Source: Burkholderiales bacterium
GTDB lineage: Bacteria > Pseudomonadota > Gammaproteobacteria > Burkholderiales > Burkholderiaceae_C
DNA length: 36,358 nt
Direction of reading: 5' to 3'
Assembly (NCBI GenBank): GCA_025363275.1
Contig: JANYEE010000021.1
Span: 1-36,358 of the forward strand
Shown: in pieces, positions 10,557-18,892 of the stretch
Layout of the letters: the number at the start of each line of letters is the position of its first letter
Position numbering within the stretch: position 1 is the first letter of the stretch
Notes under the pieces: model-generated
Told to the model about the DNA's origin: nothing
Seen by the model: the letters and a program-made list of their open reading frames with translations, nothing else
Database searches by the model: none
Translations under genes and position numbers: made by a program

Positions 10557-11663
10557 CTAGATCCGCATCGGCATCACCACGTACTTGAACGTAGCGTTGT
10601 CCGGGATGGTGAACAGGGCCGAACTATTACCGTCAGACAGCTCCAGTATGACCATCTCCTGGCTCATATTGGCCAGTGCGTCGATCAGGTAGGTCACGTT
10701 GAAGCCAATCTCGATACTGTCGCCGCCGTAGTCGATGTCCAACTCGTCCACCGCCTCTTCCTGCTCAGCATTGTTGGAAGCTACGCGCAGGCTGCCGGGG
10801 TCGATGTTCAGGCGCACGCCCTTGAACTTGTCGCTGGTCAAAATCGCGGTGCGCTGCAAAGTCTTCAGCAAGGCGTCCCGGCCCAGCGTGATACTGTTCT
10901 TGTGGTTCTTGGGGATGACGCGGTTGTAGTCGGGGAACTTGCCCTCGACCAGCTTGGTCACGAACTCCATACCGTCAAACAGGAACTTGGCCTGGTTGTT
11001 GGCAAATTGCATTTCAATCGCGCCTTCCGCATCCGACAGCAAACGCTGCAGCTCCACCACGGTCTTGCGCGGCAAGATCACCTCCTGCTTGGGCACTTCC
11101 ACATCTAGGGTGGCGCTGGCAAATGCCAGGCGGTGGCCATCGGTGGCGACCAGGCTCAATTGCTTGCCTTCAGCCACAAACAAGATGCCGTTCAGGTAGT
11201 AGCGGATGTCATGCACGGCCATCGCAAAAGCCACCTGGCTCAGTAAACCCTTCAGCACCTTTTGTGGCACGCTGAAAGCCGGGCCAAAGTTGGCCGACTC
11301 TTGCACCAGCGGGAAGTCTTCTGCCGCCATAGTTTGCAGCGTGAATTTGCTCTTTCCACCCTTGACGATGATCTTGCTTTGGCTGGACTCAAGCGACACG
11401 GTTTGGTCTGAGGGCATGGTGCGCAAGATGTCGATCAGCTTGCGCGCGCCAATGGTAGTGGTGAAGTTGCCGGTGTCGCCACCCAGTTCGGCTGTGGTGC
11501 GGATCTGAATTTCCAAATCGCTAGTCGTTACCTGCACTGAGGTGCCAGTCTTCCGTACCAACACATTAGCCAGGATCGGCAAGGTGTGCCGCCGCTCGAC
11601 AATGCCCGCGACGGATTGCAGAACCGAGAGGACTGTGTCCTGCGTTGCCTTTAATACGATCAT
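10557..11663 (-). CDS. dnaN: DNA polymerase III beta subunit (sliding clamp)
   Basis: 368 residues, the usual length for bacterial beta clamps. It forms the homodimeric ring that tethers polymerase III to DNA. Recognisable parts are the start MIVLKATQDTVLSVLQSVAGIVERRHTLPILANVL, the VATDGHRLA motif in domain 2 and the C-terminal YVVMPMRI, where MPMR(L/I) closes the hydrophobic partner-binding pocket. It lies 118 bp downstream of dnaA. That spacer holds an AAACCCC/GGGGTTT inverted repeat but no clear terminator. Confidence 0.98.
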   Translation of the reverse strand: MIVLKATQDTVLSVLQSVAGIVERRHTLPILANVLVRKTGTSVQVTTSDLEIQIRTTAELGGDTGNFTTTIGARKLIDILRTMPSDQTVSLESSQSKIIVKGGKSKFTLQTMAAEDFPLVQESANFGPAFSVPQKVLKGLLSQVAFAMAVHDIRYYLNGILFVAEGKQLSLVATDGHRLAFASATLDVEVPKQEVILPRKTVVELQRLLSDAEGAIEMQFANNQAKFLFDGMEFVTKLVEGKFPDYNRVIPKNHKNSITLGRDALLKTLQRTAILTSDKFKGVRLNIDPGSLRVASNNAEQEEAVDELDIDYGGDSIEIGFNVTYLIDALANMSQEMVILELSDGNSSALFTIPDNATFKYVVMPMRI

Positions 11664-11781
11664 GTCAACCTCTTCATTAGTGTCTGTTGTGGCTCGTTGG
11701 TGTTGGCGGCCTAATTTTTATCAAACCCCGCCATTTTCCCAGCTTTGGGCCGCTTTTTTGGGGTTTCGGCGTTTTTTCTAA

Positions 11782-13194
11782 CTAACCCTTCAGCGTTTGC
11801 TCTAGAACGTGCAATTGCTGGTTCAACTCGGTCATCTGCTGGCGCTCGCCCCCAATTTTTCGCACTGCGTGCAAAACTGTGGTGTGGTCGCGCCCGCCGA
11901 ATAATTCTCCAATTTCTGGAAGACTCTTCTGTGTCAGTTCTTTAGCCAGGTACATCGCAATCTGGCGGGGGCGCGCGATGCTGGCCGGGCGCTTCTTGGA
12001 ATACATGTCGGCCACCTTGATCTTGTAATAGTCAGCCACCGTTTTCTGGATGTTTTCCACAGAAATCTGCCGGTTCTGGATCGATAGCAGGTCGCGTAAG
12101 GCCTCCCGGGCCAGCGCAATCGAGATCTCTTTTTGATTAAACCGCGAATACGCCAGGATTTTGCGCAGCGCGCCTTCGAGCTCGCGCACGTTGGAGCGCA
12201 CATTTTTGGCTACAAAAAATGCCACTTCTTCGGGCATTTCGGAGCCCTCGACCCGCGCCTTGTTGATCAAAATCGCGACCCGCATTTCCAATTCGGGCGG
12301 CTCGATCGCTACGGTCAGACCGGAGTCAAAACGCGAAACCAGACGCTCGTGAATGTCCGCCAGGCCCTTGGGATAGGTGTCGCTGGTCATCACGATGTGG
12401 GACTTTTTAGCCAACAACGCTTCAAAGGCGTTGAAAAACTCCTCTTGGGTGCGCTCCTTGTTGGCAAAAAACTGCACATCGTCGATTAACAGCAAATCCA
12501 GAGAGTGGTAACGCTCCTTGAATTCATCAAAAGTTTTGCGTTGGTAGGCCTTAACCACATCCGAGACAAATTGCTCTGCGTGGATGTAGAGAACTCGTGC
12601 GCCCGGTTTGTCCGTCAGCAGCCGGTTACCCACAGCGTGCATCAAATGGGTCTTACCCAAGCCGACACCGCCGTAAATAAACAGCGGGTTGTACAAATGC
12701 CCGGGCATCGTGGCCACGTGCATAGCCGCGGCACGCGCCATACGGTTGGCGGTACCTTCCACCAGCGTCTCAAAAGTGAGCATGCTGTTCAGTCGATTCT
12801 TGGGCCCACTGCTACGCAGGTCTTCGCCCATTTCTGACGACTCTTCGATCGCGGCAGTTTGCGCTGCAGCCGGTGCATAAGCTTGCTTGACGGGCGCTTC
12901 TCTAGGAGTGATCGCTAACTCAACCAGTATCGGCTGGCCATACAGCCTCTCCAGCAAGCTGGTGATCTTGCCGCTGTACTGCGCGCGCACCCAGTCGAGT
13001 TTGAAGCGGTTGGCAACAAAGATCGTGACCTTGGACATGTCCTCTTGCACGGCCGCCGTGAGAGGCTTGATCCAGGTGTTGAACTGCTGTTCTGGCAGCT
13101 CTTGGGCCAGTTGATCGACGCAGCTTTGCCAAAGACTTTGGCCGATTTCAAATCCGGGCGAGTTGGGGGGTGTAAAGGGATGTCCCGCTGTCAT
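11782..13194 (-). CDS. dnaA: chromosomal replication initiator DnaA
   Basis: 470 residues. The N-terminal oligomerisation/DnaB-loading domain (about 15-95) is followed by a poorly conserved linker (about 96-130). The AAA+ domain has Walker A GGVGLGKT (175-182) and Walker B LLLIDD (234-239). The C-terminal DNA-binding domain carries the DnaA-box-recognition motif [11 protein letters not shown] (433-443). It unwinds the origin when bound to ATP. The start ATG at 13194 lies just downstream of the origin-like intergenic region containing two DnaA boxes, which suggests autoregulation. Confidence 0.98.
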   Translation of the reverse strand: MTAGHPFTPPNSPGFEIGQSLWQSCVDQLAQELPEQQFNTWIKPLTAAVQEDMSKVTIFVANRFKLDWVRAQYSGKITSLLERLYGQPILVELAITPREAPVKQAYAPAAAQTAAIEESSEMGEDLRSSGPKNRLNSMLTFETLVEGTANRMARAAAMHVATMPGHLYNPLFIYGGVGLGKTHLMHAVGNRLLTDKPGARVLYIHAEQFVSDVVKAYQRKTFDEFKERYHSLDLLLIDDVQFFANKERTQEEFFNAFEALLAKKSHIVMTSDTYPKGLADIHERLVSRFDSGLTVAIEPPELEMRVAILINKARVEGSEMPEEVAFFVAKNVRSNVRELEGALRKILAYSRFNQKEISIALAREALRDLLSIQNRQISVENIQKTVADYYKIKVADMYSKKRPASIARPRQIAMYLAKELTQKSLPEIGELFGGRDHTTVLHAVRKIGGERQQMTELNQQLHVLEQTLKG

Positions 13195-13210
13195 TGTTGT
13201 GGTCAGCTTC

Positions 13211-13219
13211 TGTGGATAG
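13211..13219 (-). promoter_or_regulatory. DnaA box (one mismatch)
   Basis: TGTGGATAG on the plus strand reads CTATCCACA on the minus strand, one base from the consensus TTATCCACA. It lies 17 bp upstream of the dnaA start codon. Confidence 0.6.
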
Positions 13220-13259
13220 TTGTTCGCTGCTGCGCGAGGAATTGTAATTTATCAAAACC

Positions 13260-13268
13260 TTATCCACA
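13260..13268 (+). promoter_or_regulatory. DnaA box (consensus)
   Basis: TTATCCACA matches the DnaA-box consensus exactly and is followed by an AT-rich tract (ATTTTTATAAAT). Confidence 0.75.
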
Positions 13269-13323
13269 ATTTTTATAAATCGTTCCAAGTTAGCGCTTTA
13301 CGCACCATATCCCGTGTAAGGCC

Positions 13324-13352
13324 TTGCCCTGATTCAGAAAGTTTGCGATAAT
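13324..13352 (+). promoter_or_regulatory. sigma-70 promoter of rpmH-rnpA operon
   Basis: TTGCCC (13324-13329), a 17-bp spacer, then GATAAT (13347-13352). This is a good sigma-70 promoter 45 bp upstream of the rpmH start and is expected for a strongly expressed ribosomal-protein operon. Confidence 0.7.
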
Positions 13353-13397
13353 CGCGGGTTGCTCTGATTGTGTCTAGGGCTTAGAGAAGAGATTACT

Positions 13398-13532
13398 ATG
13401 AAACGCACTTACCAACCCTCCAAAATCCGCCGCGCCCGTACCCATGGCTTTCTGGTTCGCATGAAAACCCGTGGTGGTCGCGCCGTAATCAACGCACGCC
13501 GCGCCAAAGGCCGCAAGCGTCTGGCCGTCTAA
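13398..13532 (+). CDS. rpmH: 50S ribosomal protein L34
   Basis: A 44-residue, highly basic protein starting [18 protein letters not shown] and ending in KGRKRLAV, which is the near-invariant L34 sequence. It is a small 23S rRNA-binding protein of the large subunit. It is the first gene of rpmH-rnpA-yidD-yidC-mnmE, behind a recognisable sigma-70 promoter. Confidence 0.98.
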   Translation: MKRTYQPSKIRRARTHGFLVRMKTRGGRAVINARRAKGRKRLAV

Positions 13533-13602
13533 TTGACGGATCGGGTCGGCTGCCGTTAACAACTGCGCACCCTGCTGATTACCAGCTCGGGTGACTATTG
13601 AT

Positions 13603-14001
13603 ATGCAACGGCTACAAACTCGACCCCAATTTCAGGCAGCTTTGGCTGGGCGGACTTTGGCCCGAACGGCCCACTTTGCGTTGCATTGCTGCCCGTTGGC
13701 GGCCACTGCTACGCCAGTGCAGTCTGAATCAGCCCTGTCACTGTTCCCCCATGACGGGGTCTGGTTGGGGGCCATGGTCCCCAAACGGTGGGCCAAGCGG
13801 GCAGTAACCCGCAACACCATCAAACGCCAGATTTACAGCTTGAGCTCCGAACTGGAAACCACATTGGCCCACCAAGCCCATGTGGTTCGCTTGCGTGCGG
13901 CTTTTGATCGGGCGCAGTACGTCAGTGCGACCTCCGATGCTTTGAAACGCGCGGTTCGAAGCGAGCTGCAACAACTGTTTTCCCGTGCGGCGGCGGTATG
14001 A
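13603..14001 (+). CDS. rnpA: ribonuclease P protein component
   Basis: 132 residues from the ATG at 13603; a GTG at 13591 is also in frame but less likely. It is the protein cofactor of RNase P, which matures tRNA 5' ends. The RNR motif is visible as KRWAKRAVTRNTIKRQIY (about residues 63-80). It sits 70 nt after rpmH and overlaps yidD by 4 nt (ATGA). The N-terminal third is poorly conserved, as is usual for this family. Confidence 0.95.
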   Translation: MQRLQTRPQFQAALAGRTLARTAHFALHCCPLAATATPVQSESALSLFPHDGVWLGAMVPKRWAKRAVTRNTIKRQIYSLSSELETTLAHQAHVVRLRAAFDRAQYVSATSDALKRAVRSELQQLFSRAAAV

Positions 14002-14270
14002 TCAAGCGCCTGCTGATGGGCGTTGTTCGCGCCTACCGTTTGACGTTGAGCCCCTGGCTTGGGACGTCTTGCCGTTTCGAGCCGACGTGTTCTATGTACT
14101 CCTTGGGCGCGTTAGACGCGCATGGCGCGCTGGTGGGCAGCTATTTAACCGCGGCGCGCATTGCCCGTTGCCACCCTTGGTGTGCGGGCGGCCATGATCC
14201 AGTACCCGCCGAGCCCCCCCGGCTGTTTCGCCGACTCCTTTCCCCTACTGCTGAAAAGAAGACTTCATGA
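13998..14270 (+). CDS. yidD: membrane protein insertion efficiency factor YidD
   Basis: 90 residues with the family core: an N-terminal amphipathic segment (MIKRLLMGVVRAYRLTLSPW), then CRFEPTCSMYSLGALDAHG and the final cysteine pair in ARCHPWCAGG. YidD is a small membrane-associated protein that assists YidC/Sec-dependent insertion. It overlaps both neighbours by 4 nt, so the rnpA-yidD-yidC block is translationally coupled. Confidence 0.95.
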   Translation: MIKRLLMGVVRAYRLTLSPWLGTSCRFEPTCSMYSLGALDAHGALVGSYLTAARIARCHPWCAGGHDPVPAEPPRLFRRLLSPTAEKKTS

Positions 14271-16009
14271 ACGATATTCGCCGCACCATTTTGTGGGTGA
14301 TTTTTGGTTTCTCCATGGTTTTGCTGTGGGACCAGTGGCAAATCCATAACGGGAAGAAACCCACTTTCTTCCCGGGTCTCACGCCGTCTACGACCAGCGT
14401 GCCTGCAGCATCGTCTCCTGGCAAGCCCGGATTGGATTCCGGCGTACCAAATGCCGTGGCACCCGTGGCACCCGTGGCACCTGTAGCATCTGTGGCAGGA
14501 GCGATTCCGGCCGCTGCGCCCGCCGCCCCCGTGATTCCCAAAGTACGATTTGACGTGACCACCGATGTGGCCAAGTTTACTTTTGACACTGAAGGCGGAT
14601 CTCTGGTGCGTGCTGAGTTCCTGAAGCACATCGACATGGCGAACAAGTCGCACAATTTTGTGCTGCTGGACGACAGCAAAGACCGCATTTATCAGGCCCA
14701 GTCTGGCGTGGTGGCGGGCAGCACCGGCGGCGCCTTCCCCACCCACAAGACACCGATGACCGCGACCGGCCCGCGCACGCTGGCCGATGGCGAGAATGAA
14801 CTGGTGTTGCAATTCACGTCTGCAGACGTGGGCGGCATCAAGCTGGTGAAGACTTACACGATTCGCCGTGGTGCCTATGACATCGCCGTCAAACACACGC
14901 TGACCAACACGTCGGCAGCACCCATTGCACCGCAGCTCTATTTGCAGTTGGTACGTGATGGCAATAAGCCAGCGGGCGAGTCTTCGTTCTATTCCACCTT
15001 CACCGGTCCTGCGGTTTATACCGAAGCCAAGAAGTACCAAAAGGTCGAGTTTAAAGACATCAAAAACAAGAAGGCAGACTACGAGAAGACCGCCAACAAT
15101 GGCTATGTGGCCATGGTGCAGCATTACTTTGCCAGCGCCTGGATCTTGCCTGAAGGCGTAGAGCGCACGTTCTCGTTGGACGGCGTAGACATTGGCGCCG
15201 AAATGGCCGACTGCTGCTACCGCGCCACGATGGTTGCGCCGCTCAGCACGATAGAGCCCGGCGCCAGCAAGTCGGTGGACGCCACATTCTTTGCCGGTCC
15301 GCAAGAGGAGAAAAAACTCGAAGCCTTGGCTAAGGGCCTGGAGCTGGTCAAAGACTACGGCTGGCTGACTATTCTGGCCAAGCCTTTGTATTGGTTGTTG
15401 GACCAATTGCACACCGTCATTCAAAACTGGGGCTGGTCGATCGTGGCCCTGGTACTGTTACTCAAGATTGCGTTCTATTGGCTCAATGCCAAGGCCTATG
15501 CCAGCATGGCCAAGATGAAGGCGGTGAACCCCAAGATCATGGAAATGCGCGAGCGTCTGAAAGACAGCCCACAGCAGATGCAGCAGGAGATGATGCGCAT
15601 CTACCGCGAAGAAAAAGTCAACCCCATGGGTGGCTGCTTCCCGATCATGGTGCAGATCCCGGTGTTCATTGCGCTGTATTGGGTGTTGCTGTCCAGCGTG
15701 GAGATGCGTAACGCGCCTTGGGCTCTGTGGATTCATGACTTGTCATCGCCCGATCCCTTCTTCATCCTGCCGGTCTTCATGACACTGACTACGTTACTGC
15801 AAACCGCGTTGAATCCGGCACCACCTGACCCGATGCAAGCCAAGATGATGTGGTTCATGCCGCTGATTTTTAGCGTAATGTTCTTTTTCTTCCCGGCCGG
15901 TTTGGTGATGTACTGGATTACCAATAACATCTTGTCGATTGCTCAGCAGTGGATCATCAACACCCGCATGGGTGTGCCACCGCAGTTCAACCTACCGAAG
16001 TTCAAGTAA
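14267..16009 (+). CDS. yidC: membrane protein insertase YidC
   Basis: 580 residues, with the proteobacterial architecture. An N-terminal membrane anchor (about 6-22) is followed by a low-complexity Ala/Pro/Val linker (about 40-90) with a tandem VAP repeat, coded by 9-nt units around 14455-14490. Then come a large periplasmic beta-domain (about 95-345) and the C-terminal five-helix insertase core (about 355-565) with the cytoplasmic helical hairpin NPKIMEMRERLKDSPQQMQQ. It inserts inner-membrane proteins alone or with SecYEG. Its start overlaps yidD. Confidence 0.98.
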   Translation: MNDIRRTILWVIFGFSMVLLWDQWQIHNGKKPTFFPGLTPSTTSVPAASSPGKPGLDSGVPNAVAPVAPVAPVASVAGAIPAAAPAAPVIPKVRFDVTTDVAKFTFDTEGGSLVRAEFLKHIDMANKSHNFVLLDDSKDRIYQAQSGVVAGSTGGAFPTHKTPMTATGPRTLADGENELVLQFTSADVGGIKLVKTYTIRRGAYDIAVKHTLTNTSAAPIAPQLYLQLVRDGNKPAGESSFYSTFTGPAVYTEAKKYQKVEFKDIKNKKADYEKTANNGYVAMVQHYFASAWILPEGVERTFSLDGVDIGAEMADCCYRATMVAPLSTIEPGASKSVDATFFAGPQEEKKLEALAKGLELVKDYGWLTILAKPLYWLLDQLHTVIQNWGWSIVALVLLLKIAFYWLNAKAYASMAKMKAVNPKIMEMRERLKDSPQQMQQEMMRIYREEKVNPMGGCFPIMVQIPVFIALYWVLLSSVEMRNAPWALWIHDLSSPDPFFILPVFMTLTTLLQTALNPAPPDPMQAKMMWFMPLIFSVMFFFFPAGLVMYWITNNILSIAQQWIINTRMGVPPQFNLPKFK

Positions 16010-16010
16010 T

Positions 16011-16088
16011 ACCCCCCCGAGGCGCCTGCGGCGCCTCCCCCCCTGGGGGGCGATACCAGCGGCCTGGCAAAGCCAGTTCCGCGGTATC
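16011..16088. repeat. GC-rich structured intergenic repeat between yidC and mnmE
   Basis: Three nested or adjacent inverted repeats are visible. GAGGCGCC/GGCGCCTC (16019-16037) is followed by a CCCCCC/GGGGGG arm. An outer GATACC/GGTATC stem (16052-16057 with 16083-16088) encloses CTGGC-AAA-GCCAG (16064-16076). It fills most of the 99-nt yidC-mnmE gap. I recognise the CCAGCGGCCTGGCAAAGCCAG core as typical of repeats scattered in Comamonadaceae genomes. It may attenuate or terminate read-through, but no U tract follows. Confidence 0.65.
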
Positions 16089-16108
16089 TCTGGATAAACT
16101 TCCCTTCT

Positions 16109-17482
16109 ATGCTCACCGGCCAAGCTCCTATCGTTGCCATCGCTACTGCGCCGGGGCGGGGGGCGGTGGGGATCGTTCGCGTTTCCGGGCCCGATATTGC
16201 TGCGGTGGTGCAGGGACTGTGTGGGCGCAGCCTGAAGCCGCGCGAGGCGACATACCTGGGTTTTCAGGACGGTGAGGGCGGTGTGATTGACCGCGGGCTG
16301 GCCATCTACTTTCAAGCCCCGAACTCTTTTACCGGCGAAGACGTACTGGAGCTGCAGGCCCACGGTGGTCCGGTGGTTTTGCAGCTTCTGCTGGCCCGCT
16401 GCATGGCGCTGGGCCAGGCCGCTCAGCTACGCCTAGCGCGCCCAGGCGAATTCACCGAGCGCGCCTTCCTAAATGACAAGATCGACCTGACGCAAGCCGA
16501 AGCGATTGCGGATTTGATCGATGCCAGTACCGAGGCGGCGGCGCGTAGCGCCGGTCGCTCCTTATCAGGTGCTTTTTCCAAAGAGATCCATGCCTTACGC
16601 GACGCGTTGATTCATCTGCGCATGCTGGTAGAAGCCACGCTGGATTTTCCAGAAGAAGAAATCGATTTCCTCAAAAAAGCAGATGCCCAAGGTCAGCTTG
16701 ATCGGCTGCAGTCAGCTTTGCAGCGTGTGCAGCAAAGCGCTACCCAGGGCGCGCTGCTGCGTGAGGGCATCAAGGTGGTCATTGCCGGGCAGCCCAATGC
16801 TGGCAAGTCTTCCTTGCTCAATGCGCTGGCTGGTGCCGAGCTGGCGATCGTCACGCCGATTGCCGGCACCACGCGTGACCGGGTGGAGCAAACGATTCAG
16901 ATTGAAGGCGTGCCGGTGCATGTGGTGGACACTGCGGGCCTGCGCGACAGCGACGATGTGGTCGAGCAAATCGGCATCGCCCGCGCGTGGGAGGCTATCG
17001 AAGACGCAGACGCTGTATTGTTCATCCATGACCTGACCCGCATTAATGCTATTAATTACATAGCAGAAGAGGCAGATATTACGCGGGCCCTGGGCCAAAA
17101 GCTCTCTAAAAATACACCCGTGATCGATATTTGGAACAAAGTCGACTCGGTGGATGCGGTGTCAGAACGCGCGGGCATCACGCTGTCGGCCAAAACCGGT
17201 GTGGGTTTGGCAGAGCTGCGTCAGGCCTTGCTCAAGGCGGCCGGCTGGCAAGCGCAGGCGGGCGGCATTTTCATTGCGCGGGAACGCCATGTGCAGGCCT
17301 TGCTGCGCGTACAGCAGCATTTGGAGATTGCTGCCCAACATCTGAGAGCGCAGGCCCAGGCGCTGGATTTGCTGGCAGAGGAGCTGCGGCTGGGGCAAAA
17401 CGCGCTGAGTGACATTACGGGCGAATTCACATCCGATGACTTGCTGGGCATCATCTTTTCCAAGTTTTGTATCGGTAAATAG
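16109..17482 (+). CDS. mnmE: tRNA modification GTPase MnmE (TrmE)
   Basis: 457 residues. With MnmG it makes the 5-carboxymethylaminomethyl group on wobble uridine 34. The N-terminal tetrahydrofolate-binding domain (1-120) is followed by a helical domain with an inserted Ras-like G domain. G-domain motifs are G1 GQPNAGKS (227-234), G2 TTRD (254-257), G3 DTAGL (274-278) and G4 NKVD (343-346). The C-terminal catalytic cysteine motif CIGK ends the protein. Residues 314-329, between G3 and G4, are encoded by a copy of the dispersed repeat (17048-17096) inserted in frame at a surface-variable position. Confidence 0.98.
   Translation: MLTGQAPIVAIATAPGRGAVGIVRVSGPDIAAVVQGLCGRSLKPREATYLGFQDGEGGVIDRGLAIYFQAPNSFTGEDVLELQAHGGPVVLQLLLARCMALGQAAQLRLARPGEFTERAFLNDKIDLTQAEAIADLIDASTEAAARSAGRSLSGAFSKEIHALRDALIHLRMLVEATLDFPEEEIDFLKKADAQGQLDRLQSALQRVQQSATQGALLREGIKVVIAGQPNAGKSSLLNALAGAELAIVTPIAGTTRDRVEQTIQIEGVPVHVVDTAGLRDSDDVVEQIGIARAWEAIEDADAVLFIHDLTRINAINYIAEEADITRALGQKLSKNTPVIDIWNKVDSVDAVSERAGITLSAKTGVGLAELRQALLKAAGWQAQAGGIFIARERHVQALLRVQQHLEIAAQHLRAQAQALDLLAEELRLGQNALSDITGEFTSDDLLGIIFSKFCIGK
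17048..17096 (+). repeat. dispersed repeat inside mnmE, in frame
   Basis: 49 nt beginning GCTATTAATTACATAGC and ending GGGCCCTGGGCC. It aligns without gaps to the intergenic copy at 7799 (27 of the first 40 bases). Its first GCT is a complete codon of mnmE, giving residues A-I-N-Y-I-A-E-E-A onward. That is the same phase as the copies in bufC and chrA. Confidence 0.7.
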
Positions 17483-17523
17483 CTGCACTACACTGACATG
17501 GTCTTGGATATCGAAAGAAACTA

Positions 17524-18237
17524 ATGTCCCTTTTCCAGTGGTTTGTACGAAAACCAGCAGCCCATGCCGCGGCGGGCCAGCAGAGCTCGGGTTTGGCGCA
17601 TGTAGATGCCACGGTGCCGCTCCGTGCAGGAGGGTCATCCAACCGGGGGCACGACGGCAGTGCCAGCCATGCCGCCAACCGCAAGAGCGAGCGCCTGGAA
17701 CGCCGCGAGTTGCTCTACACCGTGGTGCGAGACGCCATGACGCGGGCTGGCGTGTTGTCTGCCAGTTACAAATTCAAAGTGCTGTCCCTAGATTCCCGGG
17801 GCCGCCAGTACCTGATCATGATGGACTTGGCCCGCAAGGATGCGGGAGCACCAGAGCGACTGGCCGAGATTGAGGGCGTTATCGCGCAAAACGCCAAAAC
17901 GCGGCACGACATTTTGGTGACCGCGGTGTACTGGCGGCTGCATGAACATGTCACATCAGGCTTGTCCAAGTCGGCTCAAACTGTCGCATCCGCCACCACG
18001 GCTACGCCCCCAAGGCCGCAGGCGCCACCTCAACCCCGATTTGAACCTTTGCATGCCGACGAAGTCGCTGCGTTCAAGCAAGCCATTGCCTCAGCGACAA
18101 CCCCTATGCCTTTGTCCGCCCCGGGTGAAATCATCAAGTCAGGGCGACGCAACCCCGTGCCGGAGCCTACGGATGACTTTGAAGTGGACCGCCGTGCCTC
18201 GCCTTTGAGCGGCACGCAATACGGCGATCTCAATTAG
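17524..18237 (+). CDS. conserved hypothetical protein with disordered ends
   Basis: 237 residues, no family recognised. The N-terminal about 50 residues and the C-terminal about 90 (Pro/Ala/Thr-rich) look disordered. Residues about 52-145 look folded, with alternating helix/strand character (RLERRELLYTVVRDAM, YKFKVLSLDSRGRQYLIMMD). No signal peptide, membrane segment or catalytic motif is seen. It follows mnmE by 41 nt in the same direction, so it may be the last gene of that operon. Codon use and composition look like the neighbours. Function unknown. Confidence 0.75.
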   Translation: MSLFQWFVRKPAAHAAAGQQSSGLAHVDATVPLRAGGSSNRGHDGSASHAANRKSERLERRELLYTVVRDAMTRAGVLSASYKFKVLSLDSRGRQYLIMMDLARKDAGAPERLAEIEGVIAQNAKTRHDILVTAVYWRLHEHVTSGLSKSAQTVASATTATPPRPQAPPQPRFEPLHADEVAAFKQAIASATTPMPLSAPGEIIKSGRRNPVPEPTDDFEVDRRASPLSGTQYGDLN

Positions 18238-18268
18238 GCGCGCTTCGCGGCTATTGCTCCTTGCCGCC

Positions 18269-18823
18269 TCAGTGGCCGGCAAAGTCCAGCAAAGTGAATA
18301 GTGAAAGGCCGGATGCCCGGAGTTTGTCCGAGCCACCCAGTTCGGGCAAATCAACAATGGCTGCGCCCTCCATCACGTGCGCGCCCAATTTTTCTAACAA
18401 CTTTTTGCCCGCCATCATGGTGCCGCCTGTAGCGATCAGATCGTCAATCAGCAGAACGCGGTCGCCGGGCTTTACGGCGTCGGTGTGCAGCTCCACCGTA
18501 GCGCTGCCGTATTCCAGTTCGTATGTCTCTTCAACGGTCGTAAAAGGCAACTTGCCTTTCTTGCGGATGGGCACAAACCCCACATTCAATTCATAGGCAA
18601 CGACGGCACCCAGAATGAAGCCGCGTGCGTCCAGCCCAGCCACGACGTCCGGACGCAAATCACGATCCATGTAGCGGTGCACAAATGCATCAATCATGAC
18701 CCGGAACACCTTGGCATCCTGCAATAAGGGCGTGATATCCCGGAACTGCACGCCTGGCACCGGCCAATCCGGAACGGTGCGGATATGGTTACGCAAGTAT
18801 TGGTTAATGCTGAGGTTTTGCAT
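18269..18823 (-). CDS. apt: adenine phosphoribosyltransferase
   Basis: 184 residues from the ATG at 18823 (a TTG two codons upstream is also open). It salvages adenine with PRPP to make AMP. The PRPP-binding loop [17 protein letters not shown] (about 120-136) is complete. [12 protein letters not shown], near residue 26, and the RKKGKLP loop, near residue 85, are APT signatures. Convergent with the upstream unknown gene, it ends 31 nt from that gene's stop. Confidence 0.96.
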   Translation of the reverse strand: MQNLSINQYLRNHIRTVPDWPVPGVQFRDITPLLQDAKVFRVMIDAFVHRYMDRDLRPDVVAGLDARGFILGAVVAYELNVGFVPIRKKGKLPFTTVEETYELEYGSATVELHTDAVKPGDRVLLIDDLIATGGTMMAGKKLLEKLGAHVMEGAAIVDLPELGGSDKLRASGLSLFTLLDFAGH

Positions 18824-18892
18824 AGACAAAAAGAGACAGGAGAAAAGTTCGGCGTAACCGCGTATTGTGCCCCGACTGCCACGGAGCAGGAA

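Larger units (their letters stand above)
13195..13323. other. candidate oriC region between dnaA and rpmH
   Basis: This AT-rich divergent intergenic stretch contains a perfect DnaA box TTATCCACA at 13260-13268. A second box on the opposite strand at 13211-13219 (TGTGGATAG, one mismatch) lies nearby. The T/A-rich segment after the first box (about 13267-13280) could be an unwinding element. Genes on both sides are transcribed away from it. Only two boxes are seen within about 130 bp, so part of the functional origin may extend further, or this may mainly be the dnaA control region. Confidence 0.6.

Noticed and set aside
11664-11781. AAACCCC/GGGGTTT inverted repeat between dnaA and dnaN as a terminator
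   Set aside because: Arms are separated by a loop of more than 20 nt with no following U tract, so a terminator call is not supported.
14141-15424. 427-codon open frame on the minus strand inside yidC
   Set aside because: Antisense shadow; low-complexity product with Arg/Gly/His bias, while yidC is fully conserved on the plus strand.
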